From Plantago ovata (taxonomy: Eukaryota; Streptophyta; Magnoliopsida; Lamiales; Plantaginaceae), in contig CM051457.1 in the NCBI GenBank assembly GCA_028274465.1, forward strand, positions 49,508,362 through 49,572,361: a stretch of 64,000 bases of DNA. The letters are read 5' to 3'. Below, in pieces: positions 55,123 to 64,000 of the stretch. The translations under genes were made by a program, and so were the position numbers. Below the pieces are notes generated by a model. It had not been told where the DNA came from. It saw nothing but the letters and a program-made list of their open reading frames with translations, and did no database searches. Numbering within the stretch: the first letter of the stretch is position 1; the number at the start of each line of letters is the position of its first letter.

Positions 55123-55299
55123 TGTTATGGATAATTATGAATGTATAAGAGTTTCGGTTAGTTAAGAGTTACAAGTAGAATACAATACAAACACTAGTTA
55201 CTTATGGTTTCTAGATACACTCAAAAGTCTGCTATTGTACTCATATAAATACCCCTCATATTCTCAGTATTGAATACAATTCTCCCATTATTTCCAACA
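55123..55299 (+). mobile_element. Short copia-type LTR, probable, with primer-site-like sequence
   Basis: 177 bp from tgttatgg to tttccaaca with a tataaatac box at about 55244. It is followed at 55300 by cgttatcagcacg, the sequence found after the LTR in several plant copia families. The downstream domains are not recognisable. Confidence 0.45.
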
Positions 55300-56375
55300 C
55301 GTTATCAGCACGAATAGTACCGTATTCCACCTTCCAGCATCTGACGACAACGGATCAAAATATCGGAATTGCTTCCCCAACCGTAGCCACCATGAGGAAG
55401 AAACAACAACCCCACCAAGATCCCAATTCCAAGATTTTACACGAAGAAAAGGAGGCAGAGGTGCATGTGGTCATGGAATGGACCAACAGAAACGGTGATG
55501 ATGGATTGATACAACCAATTCATCTATCCTCATCTCTTCTAATTAAGATTACTCAAAACTTCATCAATTTGATTTTATATTTGTCCTATTAGCTAACTGT
55601 GTTTTGTTTTATGATGACATGTGTGTACGTTACCATGGATTCAATCAACCGTACGAGTCTCTGCCTGTCTGACCGAGCCATACACATCATAAGATTACTC
55701 ATTACAATCCATGTAAGTATCGCAGCATTTTCTTTAGCAGTAATTCTTAATTCTTGTTTGATGACATTATATTTAACCGTTTCGTTTTGTTCGAATGTTA
55801 ACCATAATTGATCGGTTCGTTGATCATTACCTAATGTCGTATAGATGTGTTTATGAATGAGTTAATTATTTGATGAGAATCAATTAACAAACATGCATGT
55901 TCCTTCACGTTTAAATATAATAACTTGTGGCCTTCAGGCCTTGTACGAGTTAATACGTGATCGAGTATTATTTAGCATATTATCTCGTTTCATGATCAGT
56001 TTCTTTAGTCTATACATGTAATAGCTTGAATTGTTTACCTGTTGAAATGGTTTTGTGAGCTAGATGTCGATTAATTGCATACACACGTTGTAAGTCAAAT
56101 ATAAGGAGTTGGTCTTTTGATCTGAACCTTAGTAATTAAATTAAGGTGATATTTGTGGGATATACTATACAAAGGTTATGATAGTAATCATGTCATTGAT
56201 GTTGTTGCTGATCATTTTCTTGTACATCATGATTACATGGTTTCGTTTGCTTTAAACAACCCTTATTATCCTTATTCATTCCTCTCATTATCATAATCAC
56301 TTTGAATCTGTGCGTAATAAAGATTTTTTTCTCTTCTCTGTTGTATCTTCGATCGGCATATTGTTTTGTCTCCAC
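55300..56375. other. Unassigned DNA
   Basis: Starts as the leader of the copia remnant above. A 66-codon ORF at 55392 (MRKKQQPHQDPNSK) and a 70-codon ORF at 55599 have no recognised domain and I do not call them genes. Otherwise AT-rich with no repeat or RNA that I can identify. Confidence 0.35.
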
Positions 56376-56576
56376 GGTTAGAACATAGGAGTTGAATCAG
56401 ACAGCACATAGGAGTTAAACCAGAACAGGTTAACTCCTTGGTCAACACCGACAATGTAGAGATAGGAATGTATTAGGAATGTATATCTGTCCTAGAATAT
56501 AGCCTAGAATAGTGGATTTCGTTGTATATATATATCCTTGGTGATTAATGAGAAGACATGGATTCACATTCTTACA
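56376..56576 (+). mobile_element. 5' LTR of a short-LTR copia (Ale/Retrofit-like)
   Basis: About 200 bp, from ggttagaacatagg (expected tgttagaac) to attcttaca, with tatatatata at 56525 and followed directly by a primer-site-like tggtatcaaact (56577-56588). The 3' LTR would lie beyond the gypsy insertion, outside the window. Confidence 0.5.
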
Positions 56577-56968
56577 TGGTATCAAACTAGGTTACGACCT
56601 ACGCTTCCGCCTACCCTGACCCTCCTCTCGATTCAGTTCTTCTGTCCTCACGACGTCAAAAATTCCTCTGACGTTTCTCTGTGATTGCCGCATCACGACC
56701 TCTCTCTGTCTGTATCCCTGCCTCACTTATTCACCAACCCATCAATTAATTAATCCATCCATTAATTGATTTGCCGTATCCCTTCTCTATCCCTACCTCA
56801 CTGATTAGTCAATCCATCATCAATTAATTAACCCATCAATTAATTGACCCGCCTCCTTGCCGTACATGTATATACTCCTTGCCATACATATATATACTCT
56901 CCCTCCTTCTGCCTACCCTATTCTACGGTAATTTTATCCTCATCCTATTATACGGTAATTCTATCCTC

Positions 56969-57823
56969 ATGCAGCAGAAGTTTCGCAACCCTTCAGAGCC
57001 TCGTCAATCTCGGAATAATGGTAACTCCTCTGGCCAATCATATGGCCGTGGTGCGGGGCGCGGTTCTTACCAGCCTCCTGGCTCCTTTATGCCGCCTGCT
57101 GGTCCCTCTTCCTGGTCAAATGCGCCTTGGTGGCACTATTCCCATCCACCATAGGCCACGCCGCCCTGCCCCTATCCCACGCCACCTGCTGCACTCGGCT
57201 CCTCCCGCCCGAACAGTCAGGCTGGCTTGCTCGGCCCTCGCCCTGACTCCCCTGCTTCTCAGGCCTATAATGTGAAGCAATGGGTGTCCATAGATGTTGA
57301 AGCCACTATGCATACTATGAGTCTGTCCCAGTCGGACTCCAACTGGTACATGGACAATGGTGCTTCTTCTCACATGACCAATTTCCGAGGTAATTTATCA
57401 TTTTATTTTAATACGAGCAAAAATACACATGGTGTTACTATTGGTAGTGGTCAGTTAATTCCTGTTTCTGGTTATGGACATGCATCTATTTCCACTCCAA
57501 CCTACCCCTTAGCCCTCCACAATGTGTTACATACGCCAGCCCTAGTCAAAAACTTAGTTTCTGTTCGTAAATTTACCACTGATAATCATGTTTCCGTAGT
57601 TTTTGATCCCACTGGCTTTTCTGTGCATGATTTACAAACCGGAACCCGTATAATGCGATGTGAGAGCTCGAGTCCCTTATATCCCGTTACTCTTCCCAGC
57701 CCCTCACCCCCAGCTCCATCAACAGCTTGTCTTGCTTCTTCCACCTGGCATCATCGTTTGGGTCACCGCGGCGATCCCGTTTTATCCGTTATTAAGAATA
57801 ATAGGCTTATTGATTGTAATAGG
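56969..57823 (+). pseudogene. gag-pol: Copia gag C-terminus, protease and pre-integrase finger
   Basis: Gly/Arg-rich Gag tail (GQSYGRGAGRGSYQPPG), an in-frame TAG at 57152, then ATPPCPYPTPP and a long open stretch. The protease core is DSNWYMDNGASSHMTNFRG: the Asp-Thr/Ser-Gly active site is Asp-Asn-Gly, so it should be inactive. FYFNTSK, LHNVLHTPALVKNLVSVRKF and the HHCC start STWHHRLGHRGDPVLS follow. Gag's N-terminal body and zinc knuckle are missing between the leader (56590-56960, with ccatcaattaatt repeats) and this point. The gypsy element at 57824 cuts it. Confidence 0.78.
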
Positions 57824-59135
57824 TGATGAACCGAGATTTGTCGGGTCCCGATCAATGAAATAAATTTGTTATTTAGCCAAAGGCAATTCACGACTACAAT
57901 GAAAACCGTAGTGTAGCAGTAGAATGACCTAGAGTGTCGTTCTCTAAGGACTATAACTAGCTTTATCAAATCTAATTTAGAATATAAAAACAGCAGACGG
58001 ATTAGCAAAGGTTTTTCTAACAGATAATGGAGATTGGTGATAGTATGGTCCTTCTAAGCATAACTGGTTAATAATCATGCGTAAATTCCTCGGTCTTGCA
58101 TGGAGATCTTTGATCAATCAATTGTCCTGTTGTAATTATTAAACACTACGAAGATAAAGATACTGACAGGTCAACACCATTGTCCAACTGTGTTCCGTAA
58201 TTATTCAACACTACGAAGATATAGATATGCATAGGTCGACGAGGGTCCAGTTGTGCATAATAATTAATCAACATACGAAAATATAGGCTGAGCCTGATCA
58301 ACGAAATAAAGCAATAATACGAAGTATAATGCGCGATATAGCCATTAGCATGATTATCAACCCTTCGCTAAGAATTCACATACTACCACCAACGATAAGT
58401 TTAGCTACTCATAGTTGTCATGCAATCAACAGAAATCATAGAAGAAAACATGTTGAAAGATATATAAAAATAAGTAGAATAAACCGTAAGATACAATGTT
58501 ACCGAAGGTTGTCAGTCTCCGAAGAATCGCGATCTTACAAGCTCCAATCTGCTATGAAAAAGTAACTCCTAAGCTACGAACCCCTAGAACAGGCTCTGGG
58601 AAGTTCCTACCTAAAACTACAGAGAGAGGTGAGAGAATAGGTCTGGAAAAGTATGAATTTCAGAGAAAAACTGAGCAACTATATATAGGCCTCGAATTTG
58701 TGTGGGGCGAAGGGCCCCACACACCGGGCGATTCGCCCGGTGTGGGGCGATTCGCCCCACGTCTCGGGCGATTCGCCCGGGAGTAAAATTCGCGGAATTC
58801 CGCGTTTTTGACGCGTTTTTGGATTTCTTCCCCTTTTCGGACTCGGTTTCTGACTTCTAGTGGCCTTCTAACCTCCAGATTCGACCCCTAGACTCCAAAT
58901 CCTATCCGGAAACCTTCAGATACTCCAAATAGGCTTCTGGAACACCAATTCCTTGTCACCTTCAATATAATTGCCTGGAAATCCTCGTTTTTCAACAAAA
59001 ACCTGTAAAATAAAATCTAAAGGGAAACGTGACACTATTCTAATAAAATGCACTAAAATATAGCTAAATTAACATAGATGATAGCTAAAATAGGTGAAAA
59101 AGACTCAAATGAAAGTGTAAAATACACATTCATCA
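57824..59135 (-). repeat. 3' LTR of gypsy element 2
   Basis: 1,312 bp, complement tgatgaatg...cggttcatca. TATATATA on the minus strand at 58680-58687, directly downstream (on that strand) of a palindrome island at 58704-58780. Box GAGAACGACACTC (complement) near 57930. Confidence 0.9.
58704..58780. repeat. Palindrome island in the LTR, GGGGCG-NNN-CGCCCC type
   Basis: Four or five units such as GGGGCGATTCGCCCC and CCGGGCGATTCGCCCGG, one decayed (ggggcgaagggcccc). Each has a GCG-NNN-CGC core. It is the counterpart of 5502-5650 but with G/C flanks instead of AA/TT. Confidence 0.85.
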
Positions 59136-59155
59136 AACTCCCCAAACCGAACCTT
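59136..59155 (-). promoter_or_regulatory. Polypurine tract of gypsy element 2
   Basis: Complement reads ggttcggtttggggagtt directly before the LTR, as in element 1. Confidence 0.75.
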
Positions 59156-59364
59156 TGCTTGTCCTCAAGCAACTAAGCTAGACTCTAATGCAAAAAACAA
59201 TGCAAGACACAAAATGGAGTCTCATGCCAAATAAAATGAACTAATCTACTGAATCTATCAAAAAACATATGAACAAAAAACCATATAAATCAAAACATGA
59301 ATATAGGTTGAAGAATACCTCGATTGACTCATACACATCCACATAAGCACTTATGTCAAGACAA

Positions 59365-59600
59365 GATAGTCTCTCGTAACATTCTCTACCTGGACCCTAG
59401 TCAGTGACGACGTAATGAAGCATGCTAAGATACGAATGATTGTCCCGTGCCTATGAAACTGAGGACTTACTGCTGTTCACCAAGTTTAAGACTTTCCCTC
59501 AAAGAGGTCGAACCAGTACTAGCTCTCATCAAACGAAGGAGGGTTCCCTATAAAAGATAACACTCCCCTATTCTACCCATCTCTCAAGCAAAGTCTTAAG
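59365..59600 (-). other. Conserved non-coding block 2, copy in element 2
   Basis: Complement aligns with 13080-13315. No gene. The T/C-rich tract at 59755-59835 matches the A/G tract at 12793-12895. Confidence 0.75.
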
Positions 59601-59889
59601 CTATTCACCACTTCCTGAATGGCAGGACGAGAGTGGTCTAGAACAGATGACACTAAAAAACAAAAGACAAAAAATAGAAAATTACAACACGATTACGAAC
59701 ATTACAAAAATTGGAAAATGAGACACAACACTTTGCTAAACTGCTATTTGGCTTTCTTTTTTTGGACCCTTCTTTGCTTTTTTCGGGTCTTTTCTTTTTT
59801 TTCTTTTATCTTCTTTTTTTTTCCGATTTTTTTTTAGCCAGCAGTAGCACAACGAAAAGAGAGAAAATGACTCACACGACTTCCCCAAA

Positions 59890-60022
59890 CCTATTCGAAT
59901 GAATAGGTTGGAGTACAAAATTTTACGGAAAAGGAAAAACAAACTCACGATACGGAAATGAAAAACGAAAAACAAGTCTAACATGGTGTAACCCCTTCCC
60001 CAAACCTATTCGGAAGAATAGG
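59890..60022 (-). repeat. Two hairpin plus polypurine units
   Basis: On the minus strand CCTATTC-ATTC-GAATAGG (59890-59907) and CCTATTC-TTCC-GAATAGG (60005-60022), each followed by tttgggga. Full 7-bp stems; loops differ from those in element 1. Confidence 0.8.
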
Positions 60023-60049
60023 TTATAAACAAAGGATCACACAACCTCA

Positions 60050-60250
60050 CACTACCTCCTTCCTAGGCATTTAGCAATCTCAAAGCATGGTGAAGACTTG
60101 TTGCCTCTTAGGTACATAATTACTCGGGAAAACAACCATAAGACCCTAACATGCATCATCCTATTATAAAGGCCTTCGAGAACCGCAGTAGAGAAAGCAC
60201 CACTAAGTGATGTCGAGACTACCAAGCTTAACTAAGTGCACTACATAAAT
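60050..60250 (-). other. Conserved non-coding block 1, copy in element 2
   Basis: Complement aligns with 12340-12545. The adjoining 60251-60600 is AT-rich without a gene. Confidence 0.75.
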
Positions 60251-60599
60251 GTGACAAGCCAAGCGAGAAAAACCTCAAACAAATTCATAGAGATGAAGCA
60301 TATGATCAATGGCATAGTTAGTTAATCTACCCAATAAAAAAGTTCAAAAAATTCGGCAATAAACTCCATATAAAACATGCAAGACTATCCTAGGATGAAT
60401 GTAGTGAATGCAACATAAAAAATCTAAGAAAGCAGTAAACGTGCTAATGCAAATGCAGACGGATAAAACATGCAAGGTACTATACTCATCCTACCAATAC
60501 CAAGCTCCAAACTAAGAACACTAGGTCACTTAAATCTCATCCCCCCTCATGAAATTTACGCTAGTCCCTAGCAGTAAGAAAATGAGGAAATAAGATGTG

Positions 60600-61474
60600 A
60601 TACTAGATGTTACCCCATGGTTTGGCCTCGGTCGGCTGAGTATGCTGTTTGTGAGTTATTGGGACTGCTCTGGGAGCCTTATAGGGTGTCATCAGGTCTT
60701 CTGGTATGCGCGATAGTTCCATTTACAGGCCGGATAGGAACAACTCCTCCATTAGTATCATCATCGCCCGTATGGCCTTCATTGTCACTACTGTCACGCA
60801 CATCCTCACTAGTAGAGTTGCAGTGTCGAATAGAATCCTCAAGATTAGCCGCCGCTGTTATGGAATCCTCCATCCTGTAGCCCTTCAATAGGTTGTGAAC
60901 TATTGAAGGGGAAAGGGCAGTGGTATCAGGACCTCCCCCTCCAGCGTTTTACACCCCGAGGAGGCTACAGTAAGCTGCTCGGATACTCAGAAGTCTTCTA
61001 CCATCTTTTCCAATGTCGACCACATTCTCTACGGTTGATCCGACCGATGTCTATATGATGCTCCCTTTAGAGGCAGTCAAGGGGTACCCCTAAGAGGGGC
61101 CGGGCACCCATGTCATTATGTTTTGGAAACAAGCTAGCGCTTCGGAACCTTCTAGCAACTACGAACTCAAGATTGAATCCGCCGTGGCAAGATCGTCCCG
61201 GTGCCTTCCAGTTCACACGAACTTTGCAGTCCTTGTGATGGATTGCTGACGTAATAATGGTTTCTGTCCCTTCGGTGGTGCATGAATAGGCATAGGAGTC
61301 CTTACTCCAGGTGTACTCTAGCTCCTCCTCTTGGATAATCCACGACGTTGTTGCAAGATCCCGTGGCTCGAACGCACATCTAACGAGGTCACTCTTCTTG
61401 ACATGGTTGTAATCGATCCCCCTCCAATACTTCATAGTAATCATACGGGAATGCTCCTTTCCCTTGGCATGGTT
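60600..61474 (-). pseudogene. Remnant in the ORF2 slot of gypsy element 2, unrecognised
   Basis: Occupies the position of ORF2 in element 1. Directly after the putative acceptor an ATG opens only nine codons (MPRERSIPV). Another frame is open for 146 codons at 61067-61507 (MITMKYWRGIDYNHVKKSD, then RSCHGGFNLEFVVARRF), and a third gives an acidic 69-codon run (60679-60888, DSSDNEGHTGDDDTN). I see no similarity to element 1's ORF2 and recognise no domain. It is probably a decayed, different protein. Confidence 0.35.
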
Positions 61475-62006
61475 CCTACAAACAACAGTTAGTACCTCGT
61501 ATGACACAAAACTGACTCATGCATATGCTAGTGTAAGAACGAAACACACAAGAGATAATCTCAACAATCGATCTCCCCAAACCTTATATGTCTAGCCTAG
61601 CTTCTTCATCATGCGACATACCAATGTAACTACTACATGCAATACATCACATTATTCTCTTGCTAGACAACCAATAACCTAGATAACAAGGCTCAATTCA
61701 TACCATAGTAGCGAAAAATTCTAGCATCATAAATCCTCATACTCAACAATTAAGCATTCTACCATCAAATCCATCATCATTACATCAATAAACACAATCA
61801 TATGCAAGAAATCAAAGAATAAGACATATTGCATAACAAGATATATCATCTAGTAGCAAAATTCCCAAATCAACAATCCAAGCATAATTGAGCATGCAAT
61901 AACGCTTCTAATCAAACAAACAACCTACCCATGCATTAAATAAGCATAATTGAAGCTCAAATTAGAAAACCCCCAAATTTGAAAATTAGGGTTCATAAGA
62001 AGATAC
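61475..62006 (-). other. Putative intron before the ORF2 slot, element 2
   Basis: Minus strand CTGAG|GTATCTTC at 62006 and GTTGTTTGTAG|GAACC at 61475, 532 bases. The donor side shares atgaaccctaa and gcttcaatt with 9581-9640 in element 1. Confidence 0.5.
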
Positions 62007-62555
62007 CTCAGATATGAAAATCTAATGCACTAGGGAGAAATCTGTTCGGATGAAAAGATAGATCACGTAATAGGCTTCGATTGAAGCTATAGAACACTAA
62101 ATTTGGTGAAGAAATGAAGAAGTTATGAGGTTTTGAAGGTAAAATCGTGATTTTCGGTTTTTAGGGAGGAGGAATGATGAAGATATGAAGAAATGAGGAG
62201 AAGGGGAAGAAGCTCGCGTTTTTTAACTACTGGGACCGTGGGGCGAGTCGCCCCACACGGGGCGATTCGCCCCCTATGGGGGGCGATTCGCCCCCCGCTC
62301 CCCGATGCGGGGAGACCGTCATTTCGACAAAAACGCAGTTTTTAATCCCCGAAACCAATTTTTCATAAAACCACTCGAAAAATCTCACTCAAACATAAGC
62401 ATATACGACACAGACATGAACAAATTTACATATTAAAATCAAATTGTTCAAGAATGAATGCATGCAATAAAGCGGTAAAGAAAGCGATAAAAACTCCGGG
62501 TTGCCTCCCGGATAGTGCCATTGTTTAAAGTCTTTGACTCGACTCCTGTCCGCGC
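62007..62555 (-). other. Non-coding leader of the ORF2 slot, element 2
   Basis: Counterpart of 9033-9580: contains the palindrome island (62231-62320) and, next to the protease stop, the complement of gggaggcaacccg-like sequence (62500-62512) also seen near 9076. No gene. Confidence 0.55.
62231..62320. repeat. Internal palindrome island, element 2
   Basis: GGGGCGAGTCGCCCC, GGGGCGATTCGCCCC and GGGGGCGATTCGCCCCC stand in a row, then a gctccccgatgcgggga pair. Same position relative to protease and ORF2 slot as 9213-9391. Confidence 0.85.
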
Positions 62556-63188
62556 CTAGCTCTTCTTTCTGCGGGTACTAAACTTCCCCTTCATTGGTCT
62601 CCTCTTCATGCCACGAACCTGTGAATAAGAAAGAACATAGGCTGCAAGACCACAGTAGTGAGTAGTGTAAGAATTATCAGGCGGATCAGGTGGATCAGAT
62701 ATGGCTTGCAACACGTGTTGCTTGCCATCCACTTCAATAGTGCAAGTTCTTTGGCAGATGTCCATCACGGAGCGTAGCTTAGTCAAGAACGTTCGCCCCA
62801 AGAGAATGACATCCCCCGTCCCAGGTGCAGACGCCGGCATAACTACAGAATTGGTGTATACAGAAGCTTCACCAATCTTGACCAACACATTTTTTACAAC
62901 GCCTTCGGGTCTCACAAAGGATCCATCCGCCAGTTGCACAATAGCCCTATGCTCAGATAGTTTTCCAAGGCTACTCTTCTCAAACACATTCAAAGGGAGC
63001 ACGTTAGAGTAGGATCCCGTGTCTAGTGTGGCACGGACATCTTCTAGTTCCCCAATCCCGACCTTAACATCGAAACTTTTAGGGAGTGGCTCGGGATCCT
63101 CTTGCTCCTCATCACTCTCGTCAGAACCAAGGTCCTTCTCTTCTTCCTTAGCCTGTGGGAGTACTTCCCTCTTGCAACACTCGCACAT
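62556..63188 (-). pseudogene. pro: Gypsy protease of element 2
   Basis: 210 codons in a frame different from gag. After a Glu/Asp-rich linker, SFDVKVGIGELEDVRATLDTG carries the Asp-Thr-Gly active site, followed by NVLPLNVFEKSSLGKL, VQLADGSFVRPEG and VILLGRTFLTKLR. It matches residues about 590-720 of the element 1 polyprotein. The shift at about 63190 lies in an AAAAA run. Either a decay mutation or a programmed shift is possible; element 1 has both in one frame, which favours decay. Confidence 0.82.
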
Positions 63189-64000
63189 AGTAACTTTTTG
63201 ATGGTGATTTCATCAGGTAGATCACCAGCCAATGTAATGGAGTTCGACTTCTCAGTGTTGCTAGGCAGTTTGCCTTGCTCCCTACTTGCTCCTCGGTCGA
63301 TCAACTCTTGCATCTTTTGGTGGGCAAGCCTAGTGCTCTCTTCCAACCTATCAAGTCTCGATCTAGTCTTCTCAGAATCTTCTTCATAACGTTTGAGAAA
63401 ACTTTGGGTGTGATCAACCATCTTTTGCAAGTTCTCCATCAGTTGAACCGACTTCGACTTCGGTGGCTCTTTCGGAGCGGGGTTTTCGCAGTGATCATTA
63501 CCATAGTTTAGCCTACTTCGGTCTTGGTTAGGGCCATAAGTTTGGCTAACCGGTGCATATCCTTGATTGTTTCGGAATCCTCTTCTCCAAAATCCACCTC
63601 GAGGATTCCTACTGTCTTGTCCGTAGCTAGCTTCTTGGGTACCAAACTCCGTACCAAAGGCTTCCTCTTCGCCTCCTCGAGCCCAGTTGCCATCATCATA
63701 TGCAAGCTCCGATCTACACATATGAGCCACATGCCCATAGTTCTTGCATATTCGGCATACTTCGTTCGAAACAGTTGTTCCAGTGGCGCTCTTGAGGACT
63801 TGCTTCAATTCGTTGGTAAAGCACTCGAATTGATCCCCATTCCCCCTATACATAGGGGCTTCTTGAGTCGGTGGAGCTTCAGGTCCACTTCTCCTAACCA
63901 TCGCCCTTGGGTCCTTGAACTGCGAACCCTTAGCAAGCCTTTCGAAAACTGCCCAGACGGCTTCCGCGGTTTCCTCCCAAATATTGCCTCGGCATTGGAA
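63189..64000 (-). pseudogene. gag: Gypsy gag of element 2, C-terminal half
   Basis: Open from the window edge (IWEETAEAVWAVFERLAKGS) through MVRRSGPEAPPTQ. The CCHC zinc knuckle is CRICKNYGHVAHMC, followed by a Gly/Arg-rich stretch, YGPNQDRSRLNYGND and a coiled coil QELIDRGASREQGKLPSNTEK that is almost identical to element 1 (QELIDRGASREQGKFPGNTE). It shifts out of frame near 63190. Confidence 0.85.

Larger units (their letters stand above)
57824..64000 (-). mobile_element. Ty3-gypsy element 2, related to element 1, truncated by window end
   Basis: A minus-strand element inserted in the copia pol; the likely left duplication is atagg (57819-57823). Visible from its 3' LTR to the middle of gag. 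Order on its strand: gag, protease, palindrome island, intron-like leader, ORF2 slot, conserved 3' blocks, polypurine tract, LTR. No reverse transcriptase or integrase lies between protease and LTR (about 3.4 kb), so it is of the same gag-only type. It shares LTR family with 1-182 and 32717-33997. Confidence 0.88.

Noticed and set aside
55392-55592. 66-codon ORF MRKKQQPHQDPNSK
   Set aside because: No recognised domain, no conservation to test, next to a copia leader.

Overview
The window is gene-poor, repeat-dense nuclear DNA from a flowering plant, probably a eudicot. The evidence is SIRE/Maximus-type Ty1-copia elements with an initiator-Met primer site, Athila/Tat-like Ty3-gypsy elements with a tRNA-Asp primer site, a Stowaway-type MITE, and Mutator and CACTA transposase remnants. 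I found no intact ordinary host gene. The species cannot be named from what I can see.

Layout. 1-1214: a gypsy LTR end lying against a SIRE-type LTR. 1215-4975: unassigned DNA with a tRNA-Pro-like pseudogene and a decayed CACTA region. 4978-16726: a decayed minus-strand copia gag, split by a 9.74 kb gypsy element (5179-14922, TSD ataag) and by a 913 bp solo LTR (15500-16412, TSD cctcc). 16779-17633: the probable 5' LTR of that copia. 17700-19127: a decayed Mutator-like transposase. 19249-54540: SIRE-like element B (minus strand). Element A (plus strand, 21381-39797, TSD gttat) is inserted in its ORF3. A itself carries a SIRE solo LTR (TSD aatcc), a 237 bp MITE (TSD TA) and a gypsy solo LTR (TSD cagcg). 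The 5' LTR of B carries another SIRE solo LTR (TSD gataa). 54541-57823: tandem repeats, a short copia LTR and a deleted copia gag-protease. 57824-64000: a minus-strand gypsy element related to the first and cut by the window edge.

Two systems deserve attention. (1) The gypsy elements encode Gag plus protease and no reverse transcriptase or integrase in the part visible. They carry a second-ORF slot preceded by a probable intron and followed by about 1.4 kb of conserved non-coding DNA with hairpin plus polypurine units. They also carry CpG-rich GCG-NNN-CGC palindrome islands in the LTR and next to the ORF2 slot. The ORF2 protein of the first element ends in five 11-residue repeats. The ORF2 slot of the second element holds unrelated-looking sequence. 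(2) The SIRE-like elements carry, downstream of pol, a third ORF of about 1,700 codons. It has its own conserved TATA box about 140-160 nt upstream, an array of covarying hairpins before that, and three GT-AG intron-like segments of identical length (75, 72, 75 nt) in both copies. This ORF looks more like a complete gene carried by the element than an envelope gene.

As they stand, every retroelement coding region except the gypsy gag-protease and ORF2 at 6726-11460 is broken by stops, frameshifts or insertions. Both gypsy ORFs there are open.
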